The notes under the pieces are model-generated. The model was not told where the DNA came from. It ran no database searches and saw only the letters and a list, made by a program, of their open reading frames with translations. Below are positions 7,972 to 17,747 of a stretch of 64,000 bases of DNA, piece after piece; position 1 is the first letter of the stretch; every line of letters starts with the position of its first letter. The DNA is from Granulicella paludicola. Lineage in GTDB: Bacteria; Acidobacteriota; Terriglobia; Terriglobales; Acidobacteriaceae. The position numbers and the translations under genes were made by a program. Location of the stretch: contig NZ_JAGSYC010000024.1 in NCBI RefSeq assembly GCF_025685545.1, forward strand, positions 558,001 through 622,000, written 5' to 3'.

Positions 7972-9381
7972 TCAACGTGTCGGTGGAAGTCGCATCGGTT
8001 GACGCTGCCAGTAGGTCAGCGACCTCCAGCACCACTCCAAAGGTCCAAAGCGGAATTTGCGCAGCCAGAGCGTGGAGAAGATCATGTTCACGATCCATTC
8101 CGCGCCGACTGCAAAGTACAGCTTGTAGTAGTCCACGTAGCCATACCAGTGCAGGGAACTCCACACAAACACCGTCTTCATCACCAGACTATTGAGGATG
8201 TAGTTGGAAAATGCCATTTGCCCGACCGCAGCGAAGCGAGCAAGCAACCAGCGAAGACTTCCAGAGCGCACGAGGAGCAGCAGAACAGCCGCATAGCCTA
8301 GCGCTCCTGTAACCCGTGTCAGGTCGGCAGGATAGAGCAGGGAATGCGCGGTCACGAACATATCGAAGCCGCTGTGCCACGCTCGCAGGCATCCCCACAG
8401 CGTTAGTGGCAGGGAGATCCCGAGTCCCACAACGGCCGTCACCGCATAGCTGCGGGAGGTCCATTTCAGAGAAAAGAAACCGAGTTTGAAGAGCGCCATG
8501 CCGATGAGCATAGTGCTGATCCAGTCGCCGAAGGTGTGTGCGCTCCTCACCTCGCTCAGGATCGCGTCGTGAGCGTCCGCCCGCTGCGCTGCTATGTAGC
8601 CATGCTGATGTGCGGCGATGTCCGCCTGGAGCTTCGCGTCACTGGGACGCCAGCGGGCCTGCTCCGCATCCCAGTCTTCGAGAGCCGTAATCTGCGCTTC
8701 CGTCAGTACCTGACCGTGTGCAAGAACAAGACTAGCCTGCGTGGCTTCGCGTTGATACCGTTCCGCGCGGATCGTCTGCTTCACCGGCACGATGAGCGTG
8801 TTCGCCATCAGCACAGCAATGCCAAGGGGAATCAGCGTCTTCGGTTTCAAATTGCGGAACAGGAAAAGAAACAGCCACGCGGAGACCCCGTAGAAGAACA
8901 GGATGTCGCCGCTCCAGATAAACAGGCAATGCAGAAAGCCAAAGACCGCGAGCCAGATGTTGCGTCGCAGGTAGATGTCAGCCGCATAAATCCCGGCGCC
9001 TCGTTCCTCCGCTCGCCGCGTCAGCAGGATGATGCCCGCTCCGAAGAGCATCGAAAACAACGAGCGCATCTTGCCCTCGGCGAAGATCCACCGCAGGAAC
9101 CAGCACAAGGTATTGATCTTCCAGTGAGGCCCGTTGAAGACAGGCTTGATAGTCTCGAGCGGAAAGACATAATTCCAGCCCGGGAGCGCAAAGTCCGTAA
9201 TGTTGGCAAGCAGAATGCCCATCAGGCAGAAGCCGCGCAGCACGTCCACCGAGGAGATGCGCTCTGACGGCAGAACTGGGCTGAGGCCCACGCGAGGGGG
9301 GCCAGCGAGCTCTTCGTCGACCCCCGCAGGCAGAAGCGCAGGTGGAATCAGGGCAGAAGATACGGCAACTGTGTTGCTCAT
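7972..9381 (-). CDS. DUF418 (YeiB-like) multi-spanning membrane protein
   Basis: About 469 residues from ATG 9381, which has a GGAG upstream; an ATG at 9411 would add 10. The N-terminal ISSVDVLRGFCLMGILLAN is the acyltransferase-3-like opening of the YeiB/DUF418 family. The C-terminal half carries the DUF418 phrases AVGQMAFSNYILNSLV and EWCWRSLTYWQ. About ten hydrophobic helices are visible, with a long polar insert in the middle (AEQARWRPSDAKLQADIAAH). The family is thought to be involved in transport or envelope modification, without a proven reaction. Confidence 0.85.
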   Translation of the reverse strand: MSNTVAVSSALIPPALLPAGVDEELAGPPRVGLSPVLPSERISSVDVLRGFCLMGILLANITDFALPGWNYVFPLETIKPVFNGPHWKINTLCWFLRWIFAEGKMRSLFSMLFGAGIILLTRRAEERGAGIYAADIYLRRNIWLAVFGFLHCLFIWSGDILFFYGVSAWLFLFLFRNLKPKTLIPLGIAVLMANTLIVPVKQTIRAERYQREATQASLVLAHGQVLTEAQITALEDWDAEQARWRPSDAKLQADIAAHQHGYIAAQRADAHDAILSEVRSAHTFGDWISTMLIGMALFKLGFFSLKWTSRSYAVTAVVGLGISLPLTLWGCLRAWHSGFDMFVTAHSLLYPADLTRVTGALGYAAVLLLLVRSGSLRWLLARFAAVGQMAFSNYILNSLVMKTVFVWSSLHWYGYVDYYKLYFAVGAEWIVNMIFSTLWLRKFRFGPLEWCWRSLTYWQRQPMRLPPTR

Positions 9382-9411
9382 GCGGGAAGCTCCAATGCGT
9401 GCAGGGGCCAT

Positions 9412-9790
9412 CTATCGTAGTGCGACGCGGACTAAGAATCTCCCCCTTCGCTAGGGAAGAAAGCGGCTCCAGCCTACAAACGCCTGTCGCAAAGCCTCTA
9501 TGACGGAAAGTTCATCGACGCCTGCCGTTAAAAGCCCCACCTGTGGACAGTTTTGATCTGAGATGCTGTCAAGCCCCTCGACGCTCGAGAGTGAAGCTAT
9601 CTGTATGTAATAAATAGGTTTACGCCCGCGAATAAAAATGCATGTTCGCAGGTACAGCTAGCTATAATTAAAGAAGAGAAGGAAAACAACGGCAGCTGAG
9701 CCGATTGACCTCGCGGCTCGCGGCGTACCAGTCCGAATCTAAACCCAATCCGGTCAAGACTTTAGATCAAAAGTACAGGGGGGAGGGGGG
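9412..9790. other. Intergenic stretch of about 380 bp containing a dispersed repeat
   Basis: No convincing gene. The centre (9564-9673) is a copy of a roughly 115-bp repeat described separately. The rest is non-coding sequence between the start of the DUF418 gene and the end of engB, and should hold the DUF418 promoter. Confidence 0.5.
9564..9673 (+). repeat. Dispersed intergenic repeat, copy 1
   Basis: It starts TGCTGTCAAGCCCC and ends around AGCTATAATTAAAG. A clearly related copy lies inverted at 32755-32870; both share the order TGCTGTCAAGCCCC, an AT-rich middle, an AAATGCAT-TTCGC block, then AGC-AGCTATA-TTAAA. By eye the two are about as long and diverge most in the middle. It does not code for protein. 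Confidence 0.65.
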
Positions 9791-10402
9791 CTACTGAACG
9801 AGACTGACGATCTCCGCCCAGAGAGCCTTCATTCCATCTTCCGTCTTCGATGAAACGGGAATAATCCGATCTTCGCCATGCGCTTTCTTTAGTGCAGCAA
9901 TCGACTTCGTCAGCTGATTTCCACCCAAACGATCAGCCTTCGTTCCAACCACAACATGAGGTCGCTGCATCTGTCGCAGCGCCGTAATCAGCTGCGTGTC
10001 ATTTGCCTGCGGCGGAATGTTCGTATCCACCAGACAAACGCAAAGCGCCAGTTGATCGCGCTCATTCAGATAAGGCTCAATAAACGTCGGCCATTCCGCT
10101 GAGATCGACTTCGAAATCTTCGCATAACCATAACCTGGAAGATCGGCGAAGATCAGCGAAGGCCGCTGTGAAAACTTCTGCGTCGTTCCCTCATGCAGCG
10201 CGAAGAAGTTGATCGCCCGCGTTCTTCCCGGCGTCGAAGAGACCTTCGCCTCCTTCGAACCAAGCAACGCATTGATCAGCGACGACTTGCCAACGTTCGA
10301 TCTTCCCAGAAAAGCAACTTCAGGAGCATCATAGGTCTTCGCCGTACCCGGAAAGTGAGCAGGCGCCATCGCAGAAAGCAGGAACTTGGGAACGAATCGC
10401 AT
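9791..10402 (-). CDS. engB: Ribosome biogenesis GTP-binding protein EngB (YihA/YsxC)
   Basis: About 203 residues from ATG 10402 (MRFVPKFLLSA); the longer open frame to 10486 lacks family similarity. The GTPase motifs are in order: G1 GRSNVGKSS, G2 SSTPGRTRAINFF, G3 DLPGYGYAKIS, G4 GTKADRL and G5 PVSSKTEDG. EngB assists late assembly of the large ribosomal subunit. It is a single gene divergent from the NHL-repeat gene, sharing a short promoter region of about 100 bp. Confidence 0.95.
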   Translation of the reverse strand: MRFVPKFLLSAMAPAHFPGTAKTYDAPEVAFLGRSNVGKSSLINALLGSKEAKVSSTPGRTRAINFFALHEGTTQKFSQRPSLIFADLPGYGYAKISKSISAEWPTFIEPYLNERDQLALCVCLVDTNIPPQANDTQLITALRQMQRPHVVVGTKADRLGGNQLTKSIAALKKAHGEDRIIPVSSKTEDGMKALWAEIVSLVQ

Positions 10403-10500
10403 CACCTTTGAGCTTACCGCGTATCGCCGCTGAGGGCGCGCTATCATAAGGACGAATCCGCACAGTGCAATCGGGCCCGCACACACAGAGGAGGATTCGT

Positions 10501-12558
10501 TTGTCGTTCGTCAGACTCACGGCGATGCTGTTCTTCTCCATCGCATCGCTGCCTGCACAGATCGCCGCCAACTCGATCCAGCTGCCTGTCGCGCTCGCAT
10601 ACGATGCGGCTGGCAACCTCTACTTCGCCGACGCGAACCGCCATCAGATCTTCGAAGCCACGCTCGGCGGCCAGCTTCTGGTCCTGGCAGGTAGCGGAAC
10701 GCAAGGTTTCGCCGGCGATGGAGCCGCAGCAACCGCAGCCCGGCTGAACGCACCGCAAGCGCTCGCTATCGGCGCAGACGGCACGATCTACCTCGCAGAT
10801 ACAGGCAACAACGTCATCCGCGCCGTCTCAAACGGCGTCATCACCACGATCGCTGGAACCGGCAAAGCGGCCTTCTCGGGTGATGGCGGTCCAGCGATCG
10901 CAGCCTCTCTCGCTGAGCCGAACGCGCTCGCGCTCGACAGCTCCGGCGCTCTGTTGATCGCCGACAGCGGTAACCATTGCATCCGTCGCGTCTCGAACGG
11001 CATCATCACCACGATCGCAGGCAACGGCACGCAAGGATTCTCCGGCGACGGATTCATCGCAAAGGCAGCCCAGCTCGATACGCCTTCAGGGATCACCATT
11101 GGTGCCAGTGGAAGCCTCTTCATCTCAGACACGCATAACCATCGCATCCGTGTCGTCGACAGCACCGGCATCATGAATACCTTCGCAGGAACCGGAAAGC
11201 CGGGATTCTCCGGTGATAACGGGCCTTCTGCCGCAGCGCAGCTCGACTCCCCAAAGGGACTCGCGATCGCGAACGCAGGCGTGCTCCTCATCGCTGACGC
11301 GAACAACCAGCGCATCCGGAGCATCAACTCTCAATCCGTCATCAGCACACTCGCTGGCAACGCAACGCAGGGCTCAGCTGCCGATGGAACCATCGCGCTG
11401 GCCGCCGCTCTCAACACCCCGCGATCGCTGGCCATCAACAGTTTTGGCTACCTCGCCATCGCCGACGCTCCCAATCACGTCGTTCGCGTTCTGGCTGCAG
11501 ACGGCAAGTTGTATCTTCCAGATGCTTTCACCAATCGAATCTCGACCGTCGCGCTCACAGCAGCATCGAACGCGACCATCGCCGTCGCAGGACAAGCTGC
11601 AATCCCACAAGGAGTTGTACAACTCCTCGCTGACGGTGCGACCTTCGCGACCGTCACGCTCACCTCAGGTACCGCGACCGTCCCGCTGACGGCGCTCACT
11701 CCTGGCAGCCACACAATTACCGCCTTTTACGCAGGTGACGGCCTCAACCCCGCAGCCAGCAGCACGGCACTCACGCTTTCCACGGCAAAAGCTACGACAG
11801 CGGTAGTGACAGCGCCGCCTTCGTCGAACGACTTTGCCGGGATGCCTTTGCTGCTGAACGCCAATGTCACATCCGTCACAAAAGGCACTCCTACAGGTAC
11901 CGTCAACTTCATCGAAGCGGGCACGACTGTTGCGGCAGCGCAGCTCGCCGCAGGCATCGCCTCAGGGGTCTATCTCGCTCCCGCGGCGGGGACACATACG
12001 ATCATCGCGAGCTATCTTGGCGACAACAACTTTTCGCCAAGCGCGGCGCCTGCGGTCATCGCTACTGTCAAGCCCATGCCAGACTTTACTCTTGCCACCA
12101 CCGGAAGCACTTCCCAGACGATCGCCGCAGGCTCCATCGCAATCTACACGCTAAGCGTCACTCCGCAAAGCGGCGCTTTCACGGGCGCCGTCTCACTCAG
12201 CGCCAGTGGACTTCCCTTCGGAGCGACCGTTAGTTTCTCACCGCCGCAGCTCGTTCCGGGTGCGTCCTCCGCGACTTCTACAATGTCCATCCAGACACTG
12301 ACTTCTATAGTTCAGCTGAGGAGCACTCCGGGCAGTCTTTACGCTCTGCTGTGTCTCCCACTACTTCTGCTGCGCCGGCGTTCACGGCGTCTCCTGCCGA
12401 TCTGTGGACTCATCGTGATTGCTGGCTGCGGCACCCGCATTAATCAGCCGCCAACACCCGCTGCAGCCAGCTACCCGATCATCGTAAGCGCTACAGGCAC
12501 AAATCTGGCAGGGGCGGTCGTTGTCCACACCACCACGGTGACGCTGACTATCGAGTAG
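10501..12558 (+). CDS. Secreted NHL-repeat protein with Ig-like domains
   Basis: The start is TTG 10501, with AGGAGG six nucleotides upstream; an upstream in-frame GTG at 10465 has no ribosome site. A signal peptide (LSFVRLTAMLFFSIASLPAQ) leads into at least six tandem NHL repeats of about 54 residues, each with ITTIAGNGTQGFSGDG and an ADTGNNVIR-like strand. Ig-like bacterial repeats follow from about residue 340. Near the C-terminus is a hydrophobic LLCLPLLLLRRRSRR segment, then CGLIVIAGCGTRI. NHL propellers bind proteins or ligands. This layout is very common in Acidobacteria as a presumed surface protein of unknown function. Confidence 0.8.
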   Translation: MSFVRLTAMLFFSIASLPAQIAANSIQLPVALAYDAAGNLYFADANRHQIFEATLGGQLLVLAGSGTQGFAGDGAAATAARLNAPQALAIGADGTIYLADTGNNVIRAVSNGVITTIAGTGKAAFSGDGGPAIAASLAEPNALALDSSGALLIADSGNHCIRRVSNGIITTIAGNGTQGFSGDGFIAKAAQLDTPSGITIGASGSLFISDTHNHRIRVVDSTGIMNTFAGTGKPGFSGDNGPSAAAQLDSPKGLAIANAGVLLIADANNQRIRSINSQSVISTLAGNATQGSAADGTIALAAALNTPRSLAINSFGYLAIADAPNHVVRVLAADGKLYLPDAFTNRISTVALTAASNATIAVAGQAAIPQGVVQLLADGATFATVTLTSGTATVPLTALTPGSHTITAFYAGDGLNPAASSTALTLSTAKATTAVVTAPPSSNDFAGMPLLLNANVTSVTKGTPTGTVNFIEAGTTVAAAQLAAGIASGVYLAPAAGTHTIIASYLGDNNFSPSAAPAVIATVKPMPDFTLATTGSTSQTIAAGSIAIYTLSVTPQSGAFTGAVSLSASGLPFGATVSFSPPQLVPGASSATSTMSIQTLTSIVQLRSTPGSLYALLCLPLLLLRRRSRRLLPICGLIVIAGCGTRINQPPTPAAASYPIIVSATGTNLAGAVVVHTTTVTLTIE

Positions 12559-13609
12559 CCAGTCCCTCGTAGCGCGCAATCTGTTCCAGGGTCAACGGTT
12601 GCAAATCGGCGCCTGACTGCCATGCCTTGTACCATTCCACGAGCCACTCCAACGCCTTTTCGAGCGATAGCTTCGGCTGCCAGCCAAGCTCCGTCCGTGC
12701 CTTGCTGGCATCGAGCTTCAGATACCTCGCTTCATGCACACCTTCATCCGCATCGAGCTCCCACTGCGCATCTTCACCCCACAGCGAGACCATGCGCTCG
12801 ACGATCCACTGAACTGGCTGAGCATCTTCTTCTGCGGGGCCGAAGTTGAATGCCGAAGCATACTTCTCATCTTTGCTCAGCAGCTTCTCGGCAAGCTGCA
12901 GATAGCCCATCACTGGTTCCAACACGTGCTGCCATGGGCGAATCGCGCGCGGCCTCCGAATCTTCACCGTCTTATGAGCAAGGAAACCTTGGATGAGGTC
13001 AGGAATCAACCTATCCTCGGACCAATCGCCTCCACCGATCACGTTGCCTGCACGAGCTGTCGCCAGCGCAATGCCGCGCTCCGCCAGATAGCTCTGCCGA
13101 TACGCAGCACTCACAATCTCCGCGCATGCCTTCGAGCTGGAGTAGGGATCATAGCCACCCAGAGCGTCGGTCTCTTTGTAGCCGCGCAGCGTCTCATGGT
13201 TCTCGTAGCACTTGTCCGTCGTCACGCTAACAACGGCTCGGACGCTCTCCGTCTTGCGAACTGCTTCCAGCACGCGTGCGGTACCTATCACGTTGGTCTC
13301 ATAGGTGCCGATCGGATCGACGTAGCTGTACCGGACCAGCGGCTGCGCGGCCATGTGCAGAACAATCTCAGGAGCGAAGCTGGTCATTGCCTCATTAAGC
13401 CTTGCGCTGTCGCGGATGTCGCCACGAATGTCTTCGACTATGCTGCCGACCTTTGCCTCGATAAACAGGCTTGGCTGCGTTGCCGGATCAAGAGCGTAGC
13501 CACGGACGACCGCTCCCTTCTGCGCGAGCCATAGTGCGGTCCAGCCGCCCTTGAAGCCGGTGTGGCCAGTAAGAAAGACGCGCCTGCCGCTCCAGAAATC
13601 TGTACTCAT
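12548..13609 (-). CDS. rfbG: CDP-glucose 4,6-dehydratase
   Basis: About 353 residues from ATG 13609 (MSTDFWSGRRVFLTGHTGFKG). It removes water from CDP-glucose to give CDP-4-keto-6-deoxyglucose, the second step of 3,6-dideoxyhexose synthesis. The N-terminal GHTGFKG is the extended-SDR NAD-binding motif. The catalytic set is SVTTDKCYEN with YDPYSSSKACAE (Tyr-x3-Lys). It lies 7 nt after rfbF in the same leftward operon. Its end overlaps the end of the opposing NHL gene by 11 nt. Confidence 0.95.
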   Translation of the reverse strand: MSTDFWSGRRVFLTGHTGFKGGWTALWLAQKGAVVRGYALDPATQPSLFIEAKVGSIVEDIRGDIRDSARLNEAMTSFAPEIVLHMAAQPLVRYSYVDPIGTYETNVIGTARVLEAVRKTESVRAVVSVTTDKCYENHETLRGYKETDALGGYDPYSSSKACAEIVSAAYRQSYLAERGIALATARAGNVIGGGDWSEDRLIPDLIQGFLAHKTVKIRRPRAIRPWQHVLEPVMGYLQLAEKLLSKDEKYASAFNFGPAEEDAQPVQWIVERMVSLWGEDAQWELDADEGVHEARYLKLDASKARTELGWQPKLSLEKALEWLVEWYKAWQSGADLQPLTLEQIARYEGLATR

Positions 13610-13616
13610 TACGGCC

Positions 13617-14387
13617 TCACCATGTTTTCCAGGGAGCCTTCCCAGCACTCCACATCGCTTCAAGCTGCTGCTTATCGCGCAGCGTATCCATAGCCTGCCA
13701 GAAGCCATGGTGAAAGAACGCATGGACCTGTCCCTGCGTCACGAGCGTCTCGATGGGCTCGCGCTCGAACATTTGCGCATCATCGGTCACCGAGTCAATG
13801 GCCTTAGGACTCAGCACGAAAAAGCCGCCATTGATCCAGCCGCCTTCATCCTGTGGCTTTTCCTGGAAGGAATAGATCTGCGTGTCTTTTAGCCCCAGCG
13901 CGCCGAAGCGTGCCGGTGGCTGTACGCTTGTCAGCGTCACAAGCTTGCCGTGCTCTTTGTGGAAGGCAATCGACGCGGTGATATCGACATCGGCAAGGCC
14001 GTCGCCATAGGTCATGCAGAAGGCCTCTTCGCCTTCGAGATATGGCTTTACGCGGCGCAGACGGCCTCCCGTGCCGGAACTTTCGCCGGTGTCCACCAGT
14101 GTGACGCGCCAGGGCTCGGCGACACTGTTGTGCACGATCATCTTGTTTTCCTTCATGTCGAAGGTGACGTCGGACGTGTGCAGGAAGTAGTTCGCGAAGA
14201 ACTCCTTGATGACATAGCCTTTGTAGCCGCAGCAGATCACAAAGTCGTTTATGCCATGCTGCGAGTAGAGCTTGAGGATGTGCCACAGGATCGGCCGGCC
14301 GCCGATCTCTACCATCGGCTTGGGTCGCAGCGAGGTTTCCTCAGATATGCGCGTTCCTAAACCGCCTGCAAGAATGATTGCCTTCAT
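13617..14387 (-). CDS. rfbF: Glucose-1-phosphate cytidylyltransferase
   Basis: A 256-residue nucleotidyltransferase that makes CDP-glucose from CTP and glucose 1-phosphate. The N-terminus MKAIILAGGLGTRISEET carries the GGxGTR nucleotide-binding loop, followed by RPKPMVEIGGRPILWHI. The RfbF-specific YGDGLADVDI and INGGFFVLSPKAID are visible. It is the first gene of a leftward pair with rfbG and is divergent from rfbH across a 96-bp promoter region (14388-14483). Confidence 0.95.
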   Translation of the reverse strand: MKAIILAGGLGTRISEETSLRPKPMVEIGGRPILWHILKLYSQHGINDFVICCGYKGYVIKEFFANYFLHTSDVTFDMKENKMIVHNSVAEPWRVTLVDTGESSGTGGRLRRVKPYLEGEEAFCMTYGDGLADVDITASIAFHKEHGKLVTLTSVQPPARFGALGLKDTQIYSFQEKPQDEGGWINGGFFVLSPKAIDSVTDDAQMFEREPIETLVTQGQVHAFFHHGFWQAMDTLRDKQQLEAMWSAGKAPWKTW

Positions 14388-14483
14388 TGCTTCACGTCCT
14401 CAAATCGTTGTGCAGTCGCACTCGCTCATCATATCGCGGTCATAACTTAGCCCGCGCAGCGCTTTGTTATCCTTGATTCATCT

Positions 14484-15821
14484 ATGAGTGAACGGTCCGA
14501 ACAGCTTCGGCAACAGATCCTCCAACTAACCGCTGAATATCATGCCGAAGCCTTTGCGCCCCGTGAGTTTACGCCGGGCAGCTCCGCCGTGCCCGTCTCG
14601 GGCAAAGTGATCGACGCTGCGGATATGGCCGCGGTGGTTGACTCTGCGCTCGACGGATGGTTTACCACGGGTCGCTGGGCCAAGGATTTCGAGCGCAAGC
14701 TGGCCCGCTTTGTGGGACTTCGTTCGGCTTCGCTGGTGAACTCAGGATCATCTGCGAACCTCGTGGCGCTCTCGGCGCTTACCAGTCCGAAACTCGGAGA
14801 CCGCGCTCTCAAGGCTGGTGACGAGGTCATCACTGTTGCCGCTGGTTTTCCGACGACGGTGAATCCGATCTTTCAGAACCGCCTCGTGCCGGTTTTTCTC
14901 GACGTGACACTGCCGACGTACGAGATTGATGTGACCCAGTTGGAAGCTGCACGTACCGAGAAGACGAAGGCGGTGATGATCGCACACACGCTTGGGAACG
15001 TGTTCGATCTTGACGCAATCTCAGCGTTCTGCAAGCAGCACAACTTATGGTTGATTGAGGACTGTTGCGACGCTCTCGGCTCGACCTACAAGGGCCGCCA
15101 TGTGGGCACATTCGGCGATATTGCGACGATCAGCTTCTATCCCGCGCACCACATCACGATGGGCGAGGGCGGAGCGGTGTTGACGGATAAGCCGCAGCTG
15201 CAGTTACTGATCGACAGCTTCCGCGACTGGGGCCGCGACTGCTGGTGTGAACCGGGTGTGGACAATACCTGCGGTAAGCGTTTCGACTGGCAGCTGGGTA
15301 CGTTGCCTTGCGGATACGACCACAAATATACGTATTCGCACGTTGGCTACAACCTGAAGGCGACGGACATGCAAGCAGCTCTTGGCTGCTCACAGATAGA
15401 CAAGCTGCCGCACTTCATCGCTCGGCGCAAAGAGAACTTCGCATACCTCAAGGCTGCGCTGCAGCCGCTGGAGAATGTGTTAAAGCTGCCTGTAGCATCC
15501 GAGAACTCCGATCCAAGCTGGTTCGGTTTTCCAATCGGCATCAAGGCGGGAGCGCCATTTACACGCGATCAGCTAACGGCCGCGCTCGAAGCGCAGAAGA
15601 TCGGCACACGCCTTCTCTTCGCAGGAAACTTACTGCGTCAGCCTGCATACGAGGGCTGGGAGTATCGCCAGATCGGCGAGCTGCCGAATACGGACTATGT
15701 GATGAACCACGTCTTTTGGATCGGCGTATATCCAGGCTTGAGTACGGAGATGCTCGATCACATCGTCGCAACGATGTTGAGCTTTGTAGCGCATGCGAAG
15801 GCAGGACTGAAGATCGTCTAA
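14484..15821 (+). CDS. rfbH: CDP-4-keto-6-deoxyglucose 3-dehydratase (E1)
   Basis: A 445-residue PMP-dependent, iron-sulfur dehydratase that removes the 3-hydroxyl in CDP-3,6-dideoxyhexose synthesis. The [14 protein letters not shown] segment has histidines (H222/H223) where aminotransferases have the PLP lysine, the hallmark of this family. The C-x57-C-x1-C-x7-C cluster motif is intact (C195, C253, C255, C263). The usual reductase partner (E3, RfbI/AscD) is not visible in the window and may be elsewhere. It ends with a 4-nt convergent overlap with the SDR gene. Confidence 0.93.
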   Translation: MSERSEQLRQQILQLTAEYHAEAFAPREFTPGSSAVPVSGKVIDAADMAAVVDSALDGWFTTGRWAKDFERKLARFVGLRSASLVNSGSSANLVALSALTSPKLGDRALKAGDEVITVAAGFPTTVNPIFQNRLVPVFLDVTLPTYEIDVTQLEAARTEKTKAVMIAHTLGNVFDLDAISAFCKQHNLWLIEDCCDALGSTYKGRHVGTFGDIATISFYPAHHITMGEGGAVLTDKPQLQLLIDSFRDWGRDCWCEPGVDNTCGKRFDWQLGTLPCGYDHKYTYSHVGYNLKATDMQAALGCSQIDKLPHFIARRKENFAYLKAALQPLENVLKLPVASENSDPSWFGFPIGIKAGAPFTRDQLTAALEAQKIGTRLLFAGNLLRQPAYEGWEYRQIGELPNTDYVMNHVFWIGVYPGLSTEMLDHIVATMLSFVAHAKAGLKIV

Positions 15822-16831
15822 CCGCGATACCACGCAGCGGTCTTTGTAATGGCCTCTCTCAGCTCGACGGTGACATGCAAACCTAGCTCAGAGCGTGCGC
15901 GTTCGATGGAAGGGACGTACGTTGCGGATCGTGTGTCAGATAGAGCGATGCCGTCGATCTGTATTTCAAGGCTAGGTCGCAGCGTCTCTGCCGTCAGTTT
16001 TGCCAGCGCTGCGATCGAAATGGCTGCATCCGAGCCGACGTTGTAGGCGCGGTCTGGCTGGCCTTTGGCGAGCAGCGTCCATAGCCATGCGGCGAGGTCG
16101 CTCATATAGAGATAAGACCGCAGTGGTGTGCCGTCACCCTTTATGTGGATGCGGCGCCCGGCCATCGCATCGCCGATGAAGTTGCCGAGAGCGAAGTGTG
16201 CATCGAGCGGCAGACGTGGGCCAACGAAGGCAAAACAGCGCGCAAGAACGCTGTCGATCCCGCTTTGCAGGCACAGATCTTCCGCAGCCTTCTTGGCAGT
16301 GTCATAGGCGCTGCTGGTGGGGTCTGGAGAGCCTGGATATGTCTCGGCTATTTGTGTGATGTCGGTGATGCCGCGGCCATAGACAGCGCCGCTCGAGACA
16401 TAAAGCAGACGTCGCGCTTCTGTCTGCTTTGCAAAGTGAAGCACATGCCGCGTGCCTTCGATGATCTCGTCGGCCAGCGAATGTTCATCCTGTTGACCGC
16501 CGGAATCTGTCGCGGCATGGAGTATATGCGAGTGGCTGGTGGCAGGGAGGTCGAAGTTGCGGACATCGCCTTCAAGGAGCGTAACGGCTGGAGCTTCGGC
16601 GATCCATGGTGAGGCTGTGCGAAAGCGAGCAGCGTTGCGTGTGAGGACTGTGACTTGCAGGTCTATGTTCGTTGCGCGGTTGGCGTGGAGCAGCGACTCC
16701 AGCAGCCAATGCCCGAAGAAGCCTGTGCCGCCGGTGAGAAAGATGCGCGCACCACGCAGGGCCACGAAGCTCTCGCCCGCAAGCGTCAGTACTCGCTCAA
16801 GGTCTTCGGAGGGCAGCGGCTTTGAGAGCAT
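15818..16831 (-). CDS. NAD-dependent epimerase/dehydratase (SDR), probable CDP-dideoxyhexose synthase step
   Basis: A 337-residue extended [15 protein letters not shown] near residue 30 is the nucleotide-binding loop, [11 protein letters not shown] supplies the active-site serine, and [12 protein letters not shown] the Tyr-x3-Lys pair. Its position beside rfbF, rfbG and rfbH suggests the terminal ketoreductase/epimerase, such as the synthases of CDP-abequose, CDP-paratose or CDP-ascarylose. Which sugar is made cannot be read from sequence. It may also be the last gene of the leftward neuB operon (17 nt after the ankyrin gene). Confidence 0.8.
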   Translation of the reverse strand: MLSKPLPSEDLERVLTLAGESFVALRGARIFLTGGTGFFGHWLLESLLHANRATNIDLQVTVLTRNAARFRTASPWIAEAPAVTLLEGDVRNFDLPATSHSHILHAATDSGGQQDEHSLADEIIEGTRHVLHFAKQTEARRLLYVSSGAVYGRGITDITQIAETYPGSPDPTSSAYDTAKKAAEDLCLQSGIDSVLARCFAFVGPRLPLDAHFALGNFIGDAMAGRRIHIKGDGTPLRSYLYMSDLAAWLWTLLAKGQPDRAYNVGSDAAISIAALAKLTAETLRPSLEIQIDGIALSDTRSATYVPSIERARSELGLHVTVELREAITKTAAWYRG

Positions 16832-16848
16832 TGTTGTTAGCTCGCGAT

Positions 16849-17124
16849 CTATCCGTTGAGCAGCGAGACGAATTCTGTGAAGCCGCGCCTGGTGGCGATG
16901 CTCTCGGCGGTGTCACCCTTGGCGTTCGTGGCGGCCTTATTAGCGCTCGCTTCGAGAAGCGCCTGTCCGACGGAGATACTTCCCTCGACTGCTGCAAGCA
17001 TCAGCAGCGTCCAACCATTCTCGTTGGTGAGATTGGCGTTCAGACCCTCAGCGAGCGCCTTGCGCAGCGCCGCTTCGTCTCCACGCTTGATGATTGTCTG
17101 TGCTGCACGATAAGAAATTGCCAT
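16849..17124 (-). CDS. Small ankyrin-repeat protein
   Basis: A 91-residue protein with two to three ankyrin repeats: GDEAALRKALAEGLNANLTN, then ENGWTLLMLAAVEGSISVG, then KGDTAESIATRRGFTEFVSL. Ankyrins mediate protein contacts. Its ATG overlaps the stop of gmhA (TAATG), so translation is coupled. Its role in a sugar operon is unclear. Confidence 0.85.
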   Translation of the reverse strand: MAISYRAAQTIIKRGDEAALRKALAEGLNANLTNENGWTLLMLAAVEGSISVGQALLEASANKAATNAKGDTAESIATRRGFTEFVSLLNG

Positions 17125-17747
17125 TACTCCGCCAGTTCCTGGGGCTTCGTCCCAAAGTCAATTCCAAAGATATACCGTTCGACCACCATGCAATAGATGT
17201 GCTCCAGCGCGAGATGCGATTCCTGGATGTTCATCGTGGTGTCTGACGGGATGATGATGTTGATCTCGGCGAGCGCGGCCATTGATCCTCCGTTGTTGCC
17301 GGTGAATGCAATCGTGTGGACATTCAGCTTTTGCGCCTGCGCGAGAGCCTTCACACAGTTCTTTGAGTTACCGCTGGTGGAGATAGCCAGCAGCACGTCG
17401 CCCGGCATCGCCAGCGCCTCGATCTGACGCTCGAAGACGTTGTCGTAGCTGTAGTCATTCCCGATGGCGGTGAGAATGCTGGTGTCGGTGGTCAAAGCAA
17501 TGGCGCGCAGCGCAGGCCTGTCGACAGTGAGCCGTGAGACGAACTCTGCAACGAGGTGCTGTGCGTCGGCAGCGGAACCGCCATTGCCGCAGACCATGAG
17601 CTTGCGGCCGTTTCTCATTGCATCAGCCGTAATGCGGCCCGCTTCTACGACTGCTGCATGGATCTGGTCGTCTTCCAGCACGCGGGTCATCGTCGCAATG
17701 GATTGTACGAGCTGCGTCTTTACTAACTGTTTCATTCTGTCTGTCAT
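17124..17747 (-). CDS. gmhA: Phosphoheptose isomerase-like SIS protein
   Basis: A 207-residue single SIS-domain protein. GNGGSAADAQHLVAEFVSRL and the later ISTSGNSKNCVKAL with AFTGNNGGSMA match GmhA/DiaA-type phosphosugar isomerases. GmhA converts sedoheptulose 7-phosphate to D-glycero-heptose 7-phosphate for LPS or glycan heptose. It overlaps the GT2 gene by 4 nt upstream and the ankyrin gene by 1 nt downstream. No hldE-type kinase is visible nearby, so a different ketose phosphate substrate remains possible. Confidence 0.85.
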   Translation of the reverse strand: MTDRMKQLVKTQLVQSIATMTRVLEDDQIHAAVVEAGRITADAMRNGRKLMVCGNGGSAADAQHLVAEFVSRLTVDRPALRAIALTTDTSILTAIGNDYSYDNVFERQIEALAMPGDVLLAISTSGNSKNCVKALAQAQKLNVHTIAFTGNNGGSMAALAEINIIIPSDTTMNIQESHLALEHIYCMVVERYIFGIDFGTKPQELAE

